Of a stretch of 64,000 nt of DNA, positions 42,317 to 51,048 are shown piece after piece. Every line of letters begins with the position of its first letter. The first letter of the stretch is position 1. Source of the DNA: Verrucomicrobiaceae bacterium. GTDB lineage: Bacteria > Verrucomicrobiota > Verrucomicrobiia > Verrucomicrobiales > Verrucomicrobiaceae. The position numbers were made by a program, and so were the translations under genes. Location of the stretch: positions 62,001 to 126,000 of the forward strand of contig JAEUHN010000040.1 in assembly GCA_016795365.1 (NCBI GenBank), written 5' to 3'. The notes below the pieces were generated by a model, which made no database searches, was not told the DNA's origin, and saw nothing but the letters and a program-made list of their open reading frames with translations.

Positions 42317-42895
42317 ATGATCCGATCCCTCACCACTGCCCTTGTCCTTTGCTCCACGTTTGCGCCTGCCCAAGCCCCTGCCGATCACGGTCACGGAGCC
42401 GTCATTCCCGGGCTGAAGACGGAAATGTTCGCCGGCATCACGGTCGATGATTTGCTCAAGCTGGGTGACAAGCCGAACAGCGTGAAGGTGGTGCTGGTGG
42501 CCAGCTTCAATGGCGCAAACGCTGGCATGAACTTCAATGGCTACTCCCACGGCAAAGCGATCCTCACCGTGCCCAAGGACTGGACGGTGAACGTCTCGTT
42601 CATCAACCCGAGCCCGATCCCGCACAGCGCCATCGTGATCGACAAGGCGGACACCAAGAAGCTCCAGGTGCCCGAGCCCTACTTCGCTGGTGGAGCGTCA
42701 CCCAAACACATCACGGGCATGAGCATGGGTAAGGCGGACTTCAGCTTCGTTGCTGATGAGGCAGGCGAGTTTGCTCTCGCTTGCGGCTTTCCTGCCCATG
42801 CCGCCACCGGCCACTGGATCACGCTGAACGTCAGCGCTGACGCCAAGGTGCCCACGCTCCAACTCGGCGAACTTGCTCCCAAAGAGATCAAGTAA
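42317..42895 (+). CDS. Sulfocyanin-like cupredoxin, exported
   Basis: 192 residues from ATG 42317 with a signal peptide (about 1-18). The cupredoxin domain begins near 55 with VVLVASFNGANAG and NFNGYSHGKAILTVP, matching sulfocyanin (SoxE) blue copper proteins. Copper ligands are placed as H103 (PHSA), C156 and H161 (CGFPAHA). The axial position, commonly Met (GMW), is H166 (ATGHW) here. That could shift the redox potential. An electron-transfer role is inferred. A DUF5069 gene follows 45 bp later. Confidence 0.75.
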   Translation: MIRSLTTALVLCSTFAPAQAPADHGHGAVIPGLKTEMFAGITVDDLLKLGDKPNSVKVVLVASFNGANAGMNFNGYSHGKAILTVPKDWTVNVSFINPSPIPHSAIVIDKADTKKLQVPEPYFAGGASPKHITGMSMGKADFSFVADEAGEFALACGFPAHAATGHWITLNVSADAKVPTLQLGELAPKEIK

Positions 42896-42940
42896 CGTTT
42901 TTCCTCCCTAACAACCAAACCCAACCCAACAAACCAGACC

Positions 42941-43381
42941 ATGGCTCAAATCGTCCCCCTCATCTCCTCCGGCATCGCTGGCCCGCTCGGCGTCCTTCAT
43001 CTCCCACGCCTCTGGCAGAAAGCCTCGCTGGCCAATGCTGGCAAACTTCACTCCGACTATCCCGGCATCGGCTGTGGCTACGATCAGATGACGCTCGACG
43101 CGCTCGGCATCAAGATCGACGACTTCAAGGCCTTCATCGCCACCAAGCCCACCTACGTGCAGACCGAAGCCTGGGTGAAAGCCTATCCGGGTGTGAACCT
43201 CACGCAGGCCGCCATCCACAAGCACAACGTGGCCATCCAGGGCTACATCCACACCGACGACACTCGCAAGAGCATCCTCGCCGCCGTAGGTCTGCCTGAT
43301 GACGGCAGCTGCAACACCGGCGCCGTTGACCTGAACAACCTGGACGACTGGCACACCTTCTGGGCCACCGAACTGAAGTAA
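42941..43381 (+). CDS. DUF5069 domain-containing protein
   Basis: 146 residues with the DUF5069 layout: LPRLWQKASLANAGKLH, GCGYDQMTLDALGI, PTYVQTEAWV, IHKHNVAIQGY and VDLNNLDDWHTFW. The family is small, common in Planctomycetes and Verrucomicrobia, and has no established function. It has no signal peptide, so it is cytoplasmic. A strong terminator follows. Confidence 0.85.
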   Translation: MAQIVPLISSGIAGPLGVLHLPRLWQKASLANAGKLHSDYPGIGCGYDQMTLDALGIKIDDFKAFIATKPTYVQTEAWVKAYPGVNLTQAAIHKHNVAIQGYIHTDDTRKSILAAVGLPDDGSCNTGAVDLNNLDDWHTFWATELK

Positions 43382-43403
43382 TCTCACCGCTTAACCCATG
43401 ATC

Positions 43404-43442
43404 GAACCACCACGGCGCCACGCTGTGGTGGTTCTTTTGTTT
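43404..43442 (+). terminator. Rho-independent terminator after the DUF5069 gene
   Basis: A perfect 10-bp stem GAACCACCAC/GTGGTGGTTC (43404-43413 and 43425-43434) with an 11-base loop is followed by TTTTGTTT. It ends the run of + strand genes beginning at the sugar isomerase. Confidence 0.88.
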
Positions 43443-43477
43443 GCGGCGCGAGGCACCTTCGATAGCCATCGGACATC

Positions 43478-44089
43478 ATGGACGTTCGCGCCTCACGCAC
43501 CAAGAATCCCGATGCCTGGATGGACTCCTGCCCGGAGTTTTCAAAACCCATCTGCGAGCAATTGCGCGAGTGGATGTTTCGCTGGCAGCCCGATCTCAAG
43601 GAAACGATCAACACCAACATGCTCTGCTACTCGGGGCGCAAGCGTGTGGTGGCCATCGCGGGCTTCAAGAAGCACGCCCAGATGGTGTTCTTCCGCGGCA
43701 TGGAGTTGGAAGATCCAGCGGGCTTGTTCTTCGGCGGCGAGAACAATACGAGCATTCGCAACGTGAACCTCCACACGCTCGACGGCTTCCCCACATCAGC
43801 CCTACGCCGCCTTGTGGAATCTGCAGTCCAACTGGATGCCAATCCCGATCTGCCACCGCCGCCGCCCAAGAAACGCGAGGAGTGGCCGATGCCTGAAGTG
43901 CTCGCGCAGGCGCTCAAGAAAAACAAAGCCGCCGCCGCAGGTTACGAGTCCCTCAAGCCCACGTATCAACGCGAGTGGAAAGTCCACGTCAGCACCGCCA
44001 AGCAGCCCGAGACCATCGCCCGACGTCTCGCCGAAGCGATCAAGGCGCTGGAACGCGGCCGGAAGTGGGCGCAGCGAAATGATCCGTAG
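43478..44089 (+). CDS. DUF1801/YdeI (OmpD-associated) family protein
   Basis: 203 residues. The N-terminal part (about 15-115) resembles DUF1801: CEQLREWMFRWQPDL, MLCYSGRKRVVAIAGFKKHAQMVFF. The C-terminal part (about 135-203) resembles the YdeI/OmpD-associated bacteriocin-protection family: PEVLAQALKKNKAAAAGYES, YQREWKVHVSTAK and RRLAEAIKALERGRK. Fusions of this sort are widespread and of unclear function. It is convergent with the acyl synthetase gene. Confidence 0.8.
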   Translation: MDVRASRTKNPDAWMDSCPEFSKPICEQLREWMFRWQPDLKETINTNMLCYSGRKRVVAIAGFKKHAQMVFFRGMELEDPAGLFFGGENNTSIRNVNLHTLDGFPTSALRRLVESAVQLDANPDLPPPPPKKREEWPMPEVLAQALKKNKAAAAGYESLKPTYQREWKVHVSTAKQPETIARRLAEAIKALERGRKWAQRNDP

Positions 44090-44096
44090 CGTTCGA

Positions 44097-46289
44097 TCAC
44101 GGAGGCGTGCCCGCCTTGGCGATCTTCTCGCAGTTCTTCACGTCGAGCTTGCCCGACGCGAGCACAGGAATCTCGGTGACGCGGATCATCTTCTTGGGAA
44201 TCCATAACGGCGGCACACCGCGCTCGATGAGGCGATAGCGCAGCTGCACGATCTCCTGGGACTCAGGTCCGCCGGTGAGCGTGGTGAGCATCACCAGCGC
44301 CTCGCCTTTGTCCACGTCCGGCACACCTACGATGGCGATGCGACGAGTGCTTTCGCCTTCAAGGCCGAGCGCACGAACGAGCGACTCCTCCACGGTCTCG
44401 TGGGGCACCATTTCACCAGCGATCTTGGAGAACCGCGAGAGGCGGCCTTCGATGTAGAGGAAACCATCGAGGTCCACACGACCCACATCGCCCGTGCGGA
44501 ACCAGCCATCCTTGTCGAGCACTTCGGCGCTGCGTTTCGGATCGTTGAGATAGCCAGTGAAGATGTTCGCGCCTTTGAACCAGATGATGCCGGACTGGTG
44601 GATGGACTGGGGCTCGTTCGTGTCGGGGTGCGTCATACGCACAGCCAGACCGGGCAGAAGCTGACCCACGGAACCAAAGCGATAGCTGGGGATGACCGGA
44701 TGGGCATCCTCGTTGCCAATCGGTGCCGCGTCCGGGAGATTCACATTGCTCACAGGCGAGGTCTCCGTCAGGCCGTAGCCTTCGAAGATCTGCTTGCCGA
44801 AACGGTTCTCGAACGATTCCGCGAGTGCCTTGGGCAGTTTTTCGGCGCCAGTGACCACCAGCTTGATGCTGGCGAGCTGCTCGCGATTGACGCCTTTGAG
44901 GTAGCCGCGCAGGAAAGTCGGCGTGGCGATCATGACGGAGATCTTGTGCTTCTGGATCAGCTCCGCGAGCTTCTTCACCTCCAGCGGCGTGGGGTAATAG
45001 ACGAGATCGAGTCCGAAGATGACGGGATACCAAAGCGTGACCGTGCAGCCGAAACTATGGAACAAGGGCAGGCATCCAAGGACGCTGTCATTCGGAGCGA
45101 GGTTCAGCCGCGTGCCGAATTGAATCACGTTGCCCAGCAGATTGCGATGCGTGAGCACCACGCCCTTCGGATCACCGGAGCTGCCACTGGTGAAGAGCAG
45201 CGTGGCCTCCTTGTTTCCTCCATCGCGCGCGACACCAAGAATCATGGCGAGCAGCGATGCGGGCAGGATCTTGCTGAGCACGAACCAGATGCCAATCTTC
45301 ACCTTCAAGGTGGGCATCAGACGCTCGAGCAGAATGAGATTCTTCATCGGCGGCCATGGGAAGCTCTGCACTTTGCGCACAAAGGTGTCTGCGGTGAGGA
45401 ACTTGTCGAGGTCAGCCTGCTTGATCGCACTCTCGGTAGCGGCACGACCTGCAGTGAAGTTCAAATTGACCGGCGTCTTGCCAGCGAAGACGACTGCCAG
45501 ATTGGCAATCAGACCGATAGGCGAAGGCGGCAGCACAATGCCCACGCGCGGCTTCTTGGTCTCGGCCTTGACCACCTTGCTCAATGCGATGGCAGCAGCC
45601 AGGATCTTGTCGAAAGTCAGCACGCTGTCGTCCTTGCCGTCGATCACCTGGTTGCGCGTCGAGTGCTTCTTTAGACCTTTGATCAAGGCATAGCCCAAGC
45701 TGTGGCCGAGTGCTGGCATGGCGGAGAAGCACTGCTCCGCGAGCGCGAAAAGGCTCTCCTGATAGCTGGCGAGCGAGAGTTCATCATCGGCCAGAGGCTT
45801 GCCAAACGCGATCGTCGCGGAATCAGCAGCTGGCGTGTGAATGATCGGAGGGCACACCTGGCGATCGAGCTGCACATAACAAGGCAGCACTGGCACGTCG
45901 GCCTTGATCAGGAAATCCAGCTTGGCTCCCGGCACTGTCGTCACTGGCGCATTCGCACTGGCTGCCTGGGCGGGCAGATAGAAAATCACCGCCCCACCTT
46001 TCACGGCGCCGCGCAGGGCAGCCCGATAAGACGCGATGTCCGTGGTCTCGGGCACGATTGCCAGCGCATTGGCGTGCTCGTTCTCAAGGTGGGCCTTCAC
46101 CTCGGGATCGATGCCCGCGCCTTCTTCCAAAAGATAAACAATCGAGCGCCCATCCAGCAGGTGCTCAAGCCGACGCAGGGTAAGGTAGTCCAGCTGGCTG
46201 GGCAGGAGCATGAAGCCCTCTTTGGCAGGGATATGCTCGGCACCGAGGACGGTGAGATGCTTGAAGCTGGGGGGAGGCGTTTGAGACAT
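44097..46289 (-). CDS. Acyl-acyl-carrier-protein synthetase with degenerate lysophospholipid-acyltransferase domain (Aas-like)
   Basis: 730 residues from ATG 46289 (MSQTPPPSFKHLTVLG). The C-terminal two thirds is an AMP-dependent synthetase: LLFTSGSSGDPKGVVLTHRN, EGYGLTETSPVSNV, WFRTGDVGRVDLDGFLYI and ASGKLDVKN (catalytic Lys). The N-terminal 200 residues align in layout with the PlsC-type acyltransferase of Aas, but LLPSQLDYLTL replaces the NHxxxxD motif and FYLPAQ replaces FPEG, so acyl transfer is unlikely. It probably activates fatty acids for lipid recycling. It follows a different gene, with its own terminator between them. Confidence 0.8.
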   Translation of the reverse strand: MSQTPPPSFKHLTVLGAEHIPAKEGFMLLPSQLDYLTLRRLEHLLDGRSIVYLLEEGAGIDPEVKAHLENEHANALAIVPETTDIASYRAALRGAVKGGAVIFYLPAQAASANAPVTTVPGAKLDFLIKADVPVLPCYVQLDRQVCPPIIHTPAADSATIAFGKPLADDELSLASYQESLFALAEQCFSAMPALGHSLGYALIKGLKKHSTRNQVIDGKDDSVLTFDKILAAAIALSKVVKAETKKPRVGIVLPPSPIGLIANLAVVFAGKTPVNLNFTAGRAATESAIKQADLDKFLTADTFVRKVQSFPWPPMKNLILLERLMPTLKVKIGIWFVLSKILPASLLAMILGVARDGGNKEATLLFTSGSSGDPKGVVLTHRNLLGNVIQFGTRLNLAPNDSVLGCLPLFHSFGCTVTLWYPVIFGLDLVYYPTPLEVKKLAELIQKHKISVMIATPTFLRGYLKGVNREQLASIKLVVTGAEKLPKALAESFENRFGKQIFEGYGLTETSPVSNVNLPDAAPIGNEDAHPVIPSYRFGSVGQLLPGLAVRMTHPDTNEPQSIHQSGIIWFKGANIFTGYLNDPKRSAEVLDKDGWFRTGDVGRVDLDGFLYIEGRLSRFSKIAGEMVPHETVEESLVRALGLEGESTRRIAIVGVPDVDKGEALVMLTTLTGGPESQEIVQLRYRLIERGVPPLWIPKKMIRVTEIPVLASGKLDVKNCEKIAKAGTPP

Positions 46290-46391
46290 ACGTGGGGCAG
46301 GCAGAGGACGAGGAAGCGTGGGGCAAACTTCACGCCGGGCGGGCAGCGGCGCAAATGGAGCGCGCAAATGTTAGCATCGACTCGCTCGATA

Positions 46392-46427
46392 ACAAAAAAA
46401 ACGCCGTGGCCTTTGCAGACCACGGCG
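46392..46427 (-). terminator. Rho-independent terminator of the MocA-family oxidoreductase gene
   Basis: On the minus strand CGCCGTGG/CCACGGCG (46420-46427 and 46402-46409) forms the stem, followed by a run of eight T. It lies 22 bp after the stop codon of the oxidoreductase gene. Confidence 0.87.
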
Positions 46428-46449
46428 GTGAATCGGTCACGATGACGGG

Positions 46450-47823
46450 CTAGATCTTGTCGGCGCTGTATTCCCAGCCCTGGCGGTAGGCCACGCGCTT
46501 GAGCAGGTTGTTGGCTTCGCCGCCGTTCTTGATCTGCTGCGTAGCGCTGTCCCACTCGATCACCTTCCCGGGGTTGGCGATGGCGAGGTTGCCGAAGAGG
46601 CAGAGCTTGGTCAGCGGCACGGAGTAGTCGAAGTTGCTGCCTGCGGTCTTGTTCTGCTCGATGGCCTTCACGAGTTCGAGCTGCGGCTTGCCAGGGGCAA
46701 GGCTGCGCTCAAGAGTCTTCGGCGTTTCCTGGAGGAACTTGATCATCTTCTCCCGCTTGCCCACCACTTCGAGGTGCTCGCAGTAGTCGCCTGCATTGAG
46801 GATCGTGTCTTCGTCGCCCACGATCATGAAACCGCCGATCATCTTCTTGAAGTCGCGGCTGGCTTCCAGCTTGGCCGGGCGCTCGGGCTTCACGGGGTTC
46901 TCACCATTCTTGCCTTCATACCAGTGCAGCTTGATCTCGCCGAACTTAGCGTGCTTGAAGTAGCAGATGACGTGCGACCACGCGGGCCAGCTGACGTCCG
47001 TGAGTTCACCCACTTCGGCTTCCAGCTTGTAGGGTTCGCCCAGATCGCAGCCCCAGAAGGGACCATCCATGATGTGGCAGCCCATGTCGCCCATGGCACC
47101 GGCACCGAACTCGCGATGGCCACGCCACTTGAAGGGGTGCACGCCATCAAAGTATTCCACGTCAGGAGTCGCAGCCAGCCAGTTGGTCCAGTTCAGGGAC
47201 TGAGGCACGGGAGCGGGCTTGTAGCTGTCCTTGGCTCCCTGACCCTGCGGCCAGATCGGACGATTGGTCCAGACGTGAACTTCCTTCACATTGCCCACCA
47301 CGCCTGCCTGGATCCATTCCTTGAGCTGACGGATCTGCTCACCGGTGTGGCCCTGGTTGCCCATGTTGGTTTTCACGCCCTTCTTCTTGGCGGCTTCATG
47401 AAGCTGGTTGGCTTCCCAGATGCGGTTCACGAGAGGCTTCTGCACGCAGACGTGCTTGCCGCGCTTGATCGCTTCCATCGCCGCAGGGTAGTGCGCGTGG
47501 TCGGGGGTGGAGACGGTGACCATGTCAATCTGGTCGCCCATGGCGTCGAACATCTCGCGGAAGCTCTCGAAGGCCTTGGCGTTCGGATACTTCTGCTTCG
47601 CGGCTTCGAGGGTCTTGCGATCCACATCGCAGAAAGCGACGATGTTCGCGCCTTCGGCAGCGATCGCGATATCAGACGCGCCTTTGCCGCCGGCACCAAT
47701 GCCTGCGACGTTAATCTTCTTCGCACCGCCTTCCTGGCCGATGAGAATATTGGGGGCAAAGATGGAGCCTGCGGCGACTGCGGAGCGCTGGAGGAATTGA
47801 CGACGGGACGTGTGGTTACTCAT
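46450..47823 (-). CDS. Tat-exported Gfo/Idh/MocA family oxidoreductase
   Basis: 457 residues. The N-terminus SRRQFLQRSAVAAGSIFAP is a twin-arginine signal. The Rossmann domain shows VAGIGAGGKGASDIAIA and IVAFCDVDRKTL; the family signature KHVCVQKPL follows near residue 130. Members are NAD(P)-dependent dehydrogenases of sugars or inositols; in this phylum many are exported with tightly bound cofactor. The substrate is unknown. It is separated from the acyl synthetase gene by a terminator and lies next to the histidine kinase gene in the same direction. Confidence 0.88.
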   Translation of the reverse strand: MSNHTSRRQFLQRSAVAAGSIFAPNILIGQEGGAKKINVAGIGAGGKGASDIAIAAEGANIVAFCDVDRKTLEAAKQKYPNAKAFESFREMFDAMGDQIDMVTVSTPDHAHYPAAMEAIKRGKHVCVQKPLVNRIWEANQLHEAAKKKGVKTNMGNQGHTGEQIRQLKEWIQAGVVGNVKEVHVWTNRPIWPQGQGAKDSYKPAPVPQSLNWTNWLAATPDVEYFDGVHPFKWRGHREFGAGAMGDMGCHIMDGPFWGCDLGEPYKLEAEVGELTDVSWPAWSHVICYFKHAKFGEIKLHWYEGKNGENPVKPERPAKLEASRDFKKMIGGFMIVGDEDTILNAGDYCEHLEVVGKREKMIKFLQETPKTLERSLAPGKPQLELVKAIEQNKTAGSNFDYSVPLTKLCLFGNLAIANPGKVIEWDSATQQIKNGGEANNLLKRVAYRQGWEYSADKI

Positions 47824-47914
47824 AAGGGATGGAAAGGAAGCGAATCAAAGGCCCCCTTGCCACCATTCTTTCACGGGAACTCCCTTACTGGTCATCTGGC
47901 TAACAACCCCGCAC

Positions 47915-50200
47915 TCAGGCCGAACGAGGCACCGTGAGCTTGAAGCACGCGCCTGCGTCCGAGGACTCCAGCGCCAGATCCCCGCCCAGCTCACGCGCCA
48001 GCCTGCGGCACAAGGCGAGCCCCAAGCCCACGCCCGGAGCGCTGTGCGCGGCCTCGGTTGCCGACTTCTCAAACGGGCGGAACAGCCGCTTCAGCTGCTG
48101 CCGCGTCAGCCCCGGCCCATGATCCCGCACGCGCACCACGGCCTGCCGGGGCTCCACGGTCACTTCCACGCGCAGGCACTTTTCCTTGCTGGCCGGAGCC
48201 GCGTATTTGCAGGCGTTATCGACCAGATTGAAAACGATCTGCTCCACGGCCAGTGCATCCACATTGACCCTCGTCTCTGCTGCCTCGGGAGCCACGCTAA
48301 CGAGCAAGTCGAGCCCCGTGGGCTGCGTGCGCTGCCGCAACCGTGGCTCGATGCGCGCCAGCAGATCCGACACCAACAAATCTTCCCGCCGGGCCGAGGC
48401 ACGACCGCGCTCGATGCGCGAGTAGGACAGCACGTTCTCCACCAAGTGCGTCAGCCGGGTCGATTCATCACACAAGGTGCGCAGGTATTCGCGGCGTTTC
48501 ACAGGATCGGGCACCATGTCATCCGCCAGCATCTCCGAGTAGAGCTGGAAGGTGGTGAGCGGCGTCCGCAACTCATGCGTCACGGCCGATACGAAGGCCC
48601 CGCGTCGCTCGCTGAGCACCATCGCACGATTGAGCACCACGCCCACCGACGTGGCTGCGATGAAGAAGCAGGCCCAGGCGATTAGCAACGAGCGGCGCAG
48701 CGGCGACGGTTCCAGCATGCCCAACTCCACCTTGCCCGGGAGCAGGCGCACAGGCAGCGTCACCATCGAAGTGGCATCCAGCCAACTCGGATCGGTGGCG
48801 GAGAGTTCCGCATGCGGGAGCAGATCCTTGATCGTCTCCAGCAGCTTGGTCCGCAGCCCAGGCCAGTCCAGCCACAAGCCTTGCACCCGTGGCTGCCCAT
48901 CCAGCTTCACCGTGCGCAGCAGCAGCAACTGATCCTCCAGCCAGCGCGGCTTGAGATCCTCCGGCGTGGCAGGCGTGAAAACCACGGGGGCATTGCCGAT
49001 GGCAGCTCGTCCATTCGAATCCGAAAACAAGGCAGCTCCAGGCAGCGCACCCTGAGGCACGATTTCTCTCACCGCTGTATCCTTCTGCATCAATGCTACT
49101 TCTGTAGCAGCTGCTGCTGGCGCAGGAACCACGGGGGTTGGTGCCGGTGCAAGAGATTCGTTTTTCATGCTCTTCCCCACTGCCGTTTTATTCTCTTCGT
49201 CAGCCGGTGCCTGCGACTTCCTCCATGCCTGATCAATGATCTTCTCTGCGCGTGCTCGACTCTCGGAGTCCATCGTTGGCTTCGCGGGAGCTGCGGGTGC
49301 TTTCACGCCGCGAGTGGCGGGTGCCGATTTCGTTGTCACCGCCGATTCGGGTGCGGTGCTGCTCGTTGCCCGTGTGGAGGCGGGCATCGACGCAGGCTGC
49401 GGTAACGCCTTGGGAGGGCTGGGTTCCGGACTGCGGACGCGCTTCAGACTGGAGGTCGCATCCGCCACTTTCTTCTTCGTCAGTTCCAGCACGTTTGAGG
49501 TCCGTCCGCCGTTGAACGTGTTGCTCGTCACCAGTGCGCGCTGTTGGAGTTCCTGCACATTCGCCACTTGCTGAGCGTCATCCATTTTCTGCTGCTCAGC
49601 ATTCATCGCCGTGGCGGCTTTCACCGGCGGAGGAACAGCTGCGGGCATCGCCGTCTGCTTGGCTTCATGTCCCGCCATAAATACACCAGGATGGCGGCCC
49701 AGGATCGCGTTGAGCCGGTCGAGCCGCTGGCGTGCTTGCTCGAGCTGGGGGCTGATCGCATACCAGTTGCTCGCCAGGGACAAATCCTTGCCCGTGGGCA
49801 CCTGCGGACTCGTGCAGCTCATCGGCGACTGCGCGGTCTCGAGCTGAAAGTGCAGATTCACAAACTCCGGCGCTTCGCCGAGCAGGGGCGAAGGCATCAC
49901 CGCCTCGCCCTTCGGCAGCTCGCGCTGGCTGCGATTCGAGAACAAATCCTCCGGCGAATGAAACGGCGTGTAGTGCCCTGGTGGCCGCGAGTTTTCACGA
50001 ATCAAAAGCGTGCTCACCAGCGAGTCCATGCGCCACAGCGCCAGACGCATCTTTTCCTGCACCTGCGCGTCCCGCTCGCTCGCCTCGCGCTGACGATCCA
50101 TACCGATCATGCGATGCGTCACCCACGCCATGGCCGCGACGAAGATCGCCACGCACAAAGCGAAGAGCAGCCAGCGAAAGATCGAGCGCGAGAAGATCAT
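47915..50200 (-). CDS. Membrane sensor histidine kinase with long Ala/Pro-rich sensor region
   Basis: 761 residues. Transmembrane helices at about 9-28 and 504-523 enclose a 475-residue extracytoplasmic region, much of it Ala/Pro/Lys/Thr-rich (about 180-400) and probably disordered. The kinase core has the H-box VTHELRTPLT (H542), N-box NLVDNACKYA, and G-boxes VRDHGPGLTRQQ and GVGLGLALCRRLARELGG. It phosphorylates the response regulator encoded 32 bp upstream. The signal it senses is unknown; a VWA protein gene further upstream may be connected. Confidence 0.92.
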   Translation of the reverse strand: MIFSRSIFRWLLFALCVAIFVAAMAWVTHRMIGMDRQREASERDAQVQEKMRLALWRMDSLVSTLLIRENSRPPGHYTPFHSPEDLFSNRSQRELPKGEAVMPSPLLGEAPEFVNLHFQLETAQSPMSCTSPQVPTGKDLSLASNWYAISPQLEQARQRLDRLNAILGRHPGVFMAGHEAKQTAMPAAVPPPVKAATAMNAEQQKMDDAQQVANVQELQQRALVTSNTFNGGRTSNVLELTKKKVADATSSLKRVRSPEPSPPKALPQPASMPASTRATSSTAPESAVTTKSAPATRGVKAPAAPAKPTMDSESRARAEKIIDQAWRKSQAPADEENKTAVGKSMKNESLAPAPTPVVPAPAAAATEVALMQKDTAVREIVPQGALPGAALFSDSNGRAAIGNAPVVFTPATPEDLKPRWLEDQLLLLRTVKLDGQPRVQGLWLDWPGLRTKLLETIKDLLPHAELSATDPSWLDATSMVTLPVRLLPGKVELGMLEPSPLRRSLLIAWACFFIAATSVGVVLNRAMVLSERRGAFVSAVTHELRTPLTTFQLYSEMLADDMVPDPVKRREYLRTLCDESTRLTHLVENVLSYSRIERGRASARREDLLVSDLLARIEPRLRQRTQPTGLDLLVSVAPEAAETRVNVDALAVEQIVFNLVDNACKYAAPASKEKCLRVEVTVEPRQAVVRVRDHGPGLTRQQLKRLFRPFEKSATEAAHSAPGVGLGLALCRRLARELGGDLALESSDAGACFKLTVPRSA

Positions 50201-50232
50201 GGCATCAACTTTCAGTCTTCATACTTCATCAT

Positions 50233-50928
50233 TCATCCTTCCCCAAGCATGTAGCCCTTGCCACGCACGGTCAGCAGAATACGCGGCGCGGAAGCATCAT
50301 CGCGCAGCTTCGAGCGCAGGTTGGCGATGTGCATGTCGATGGTGCGCGTCTCGGTTTGATGAGGTTCGATGCGCCACACGCGACGTAGCAATTCATCGCG
50401 AGCGATGGCCCGGCCACGATGCGCCGCGAGGTATTGAATCAACTGCACCTCACGCTCCGAAAGCTCCGTGCGGGTGCCGTCTTGAAAGCGCAGCTCCAGC
50501 CGCGCGAAGTCCGCCACGCCGCCCTCGAAGGGCAGCTCCTTCACCGGAGCCGGGCGCTCGGGCGTGCGCCGCAGCACCGCCTCCACGCGCGCCAGCAGCT
50601 CGCGCACGCTGAAGGGCTTCACCACATAATCATCGGCCCCGAGCTTCAAGCCCTTCACCCGATCCGCCTCCTCGCCGCGCGCTGACAAGATGATCACCGG
50701 CGTGCCCGGACGATGCTCCTTCAGCGCGGCGAGGATCTCGAAGCCTGAGAAATTCGGCAGCACCAGATCGAGCAGCAGCAGGTCAAAGGTGGCCCGCAGC
50801 GCGGTCTCCATCCCGGTCTTCCCCTCGCCCGCCTCGATCACCTCGAAGCCCGAGAACCGCAACGCATCCACCACCCCGCGACGGATGGAGCTGTCGTCTT
50901 CAATCACAAGGATGGTGCGTGAGGTCAT
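50233..50928 (-). CDS. OmpR/PhoB family response regulator
   Basis: 231 residues. The receiver domain has the acidic pair D11/D12, phosphoacceptor D54 (LLLLDLVLP), and K104 (DDYVVKPFS). The C-terminal winged helix shows LSEREVQLIQYLAAHRGRAI and RTIDMHIANLRSKL. It is cotranscribed with the sensor kinase 32 bp downstream and should act as its DNA-binding partner. Upstream lies a palindromic repeat, then a VWA gene in the same direction. Confidence 0.95.
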   Translation of the reverse strand: MTSRTILVIEDDSSIRRGVVDALRFSGFEVIEAGEGKTGMETALRATFDLLLLDLVLPNFSGFEILAALKEHRPGTPVIILSARGEEADRVKGLKLGADDYVVKPFSVRELLARVEAVLRRTPERPAPVKELPFEGGVADFARLELRFQDGTRTELSEREVQLIQYLAAHRGRAIARDELLRRVWRIEPHQTETRTIDMHIANLRSKLRDDASAPRILLTVRGKGYMLGEG

Positions 50929-50936
50929 GTCTGGCG

Positions 50937-51040
50937 AAAAGCTAAGAGCTTAGAGCGAAGAGTGTAAACCCGGGATTCGAGAGCTGCGGGTGCGAACGAA
51001 GGATGCCAACCATCTCTTCGCTCCACGCCCTTAGCTCTTT
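50937..51040. repeat. Intergenic inverted repeat of TAAGAGC/GAGCGAAGAG units
   Basis: A 26-bp left arm (50937-50962) containing AGCTAAGAGCTTAGAGCG and a 27-bp right arm (51014-51040) are imperfect inverted copies around a 51-bp centre. It fills the gap between the VWA gene and the response regulator gene, so a shared transcript would carry a large hairpin. Confidence 0.65.
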
Positions 51041-51048
51041 GCTTGAAC

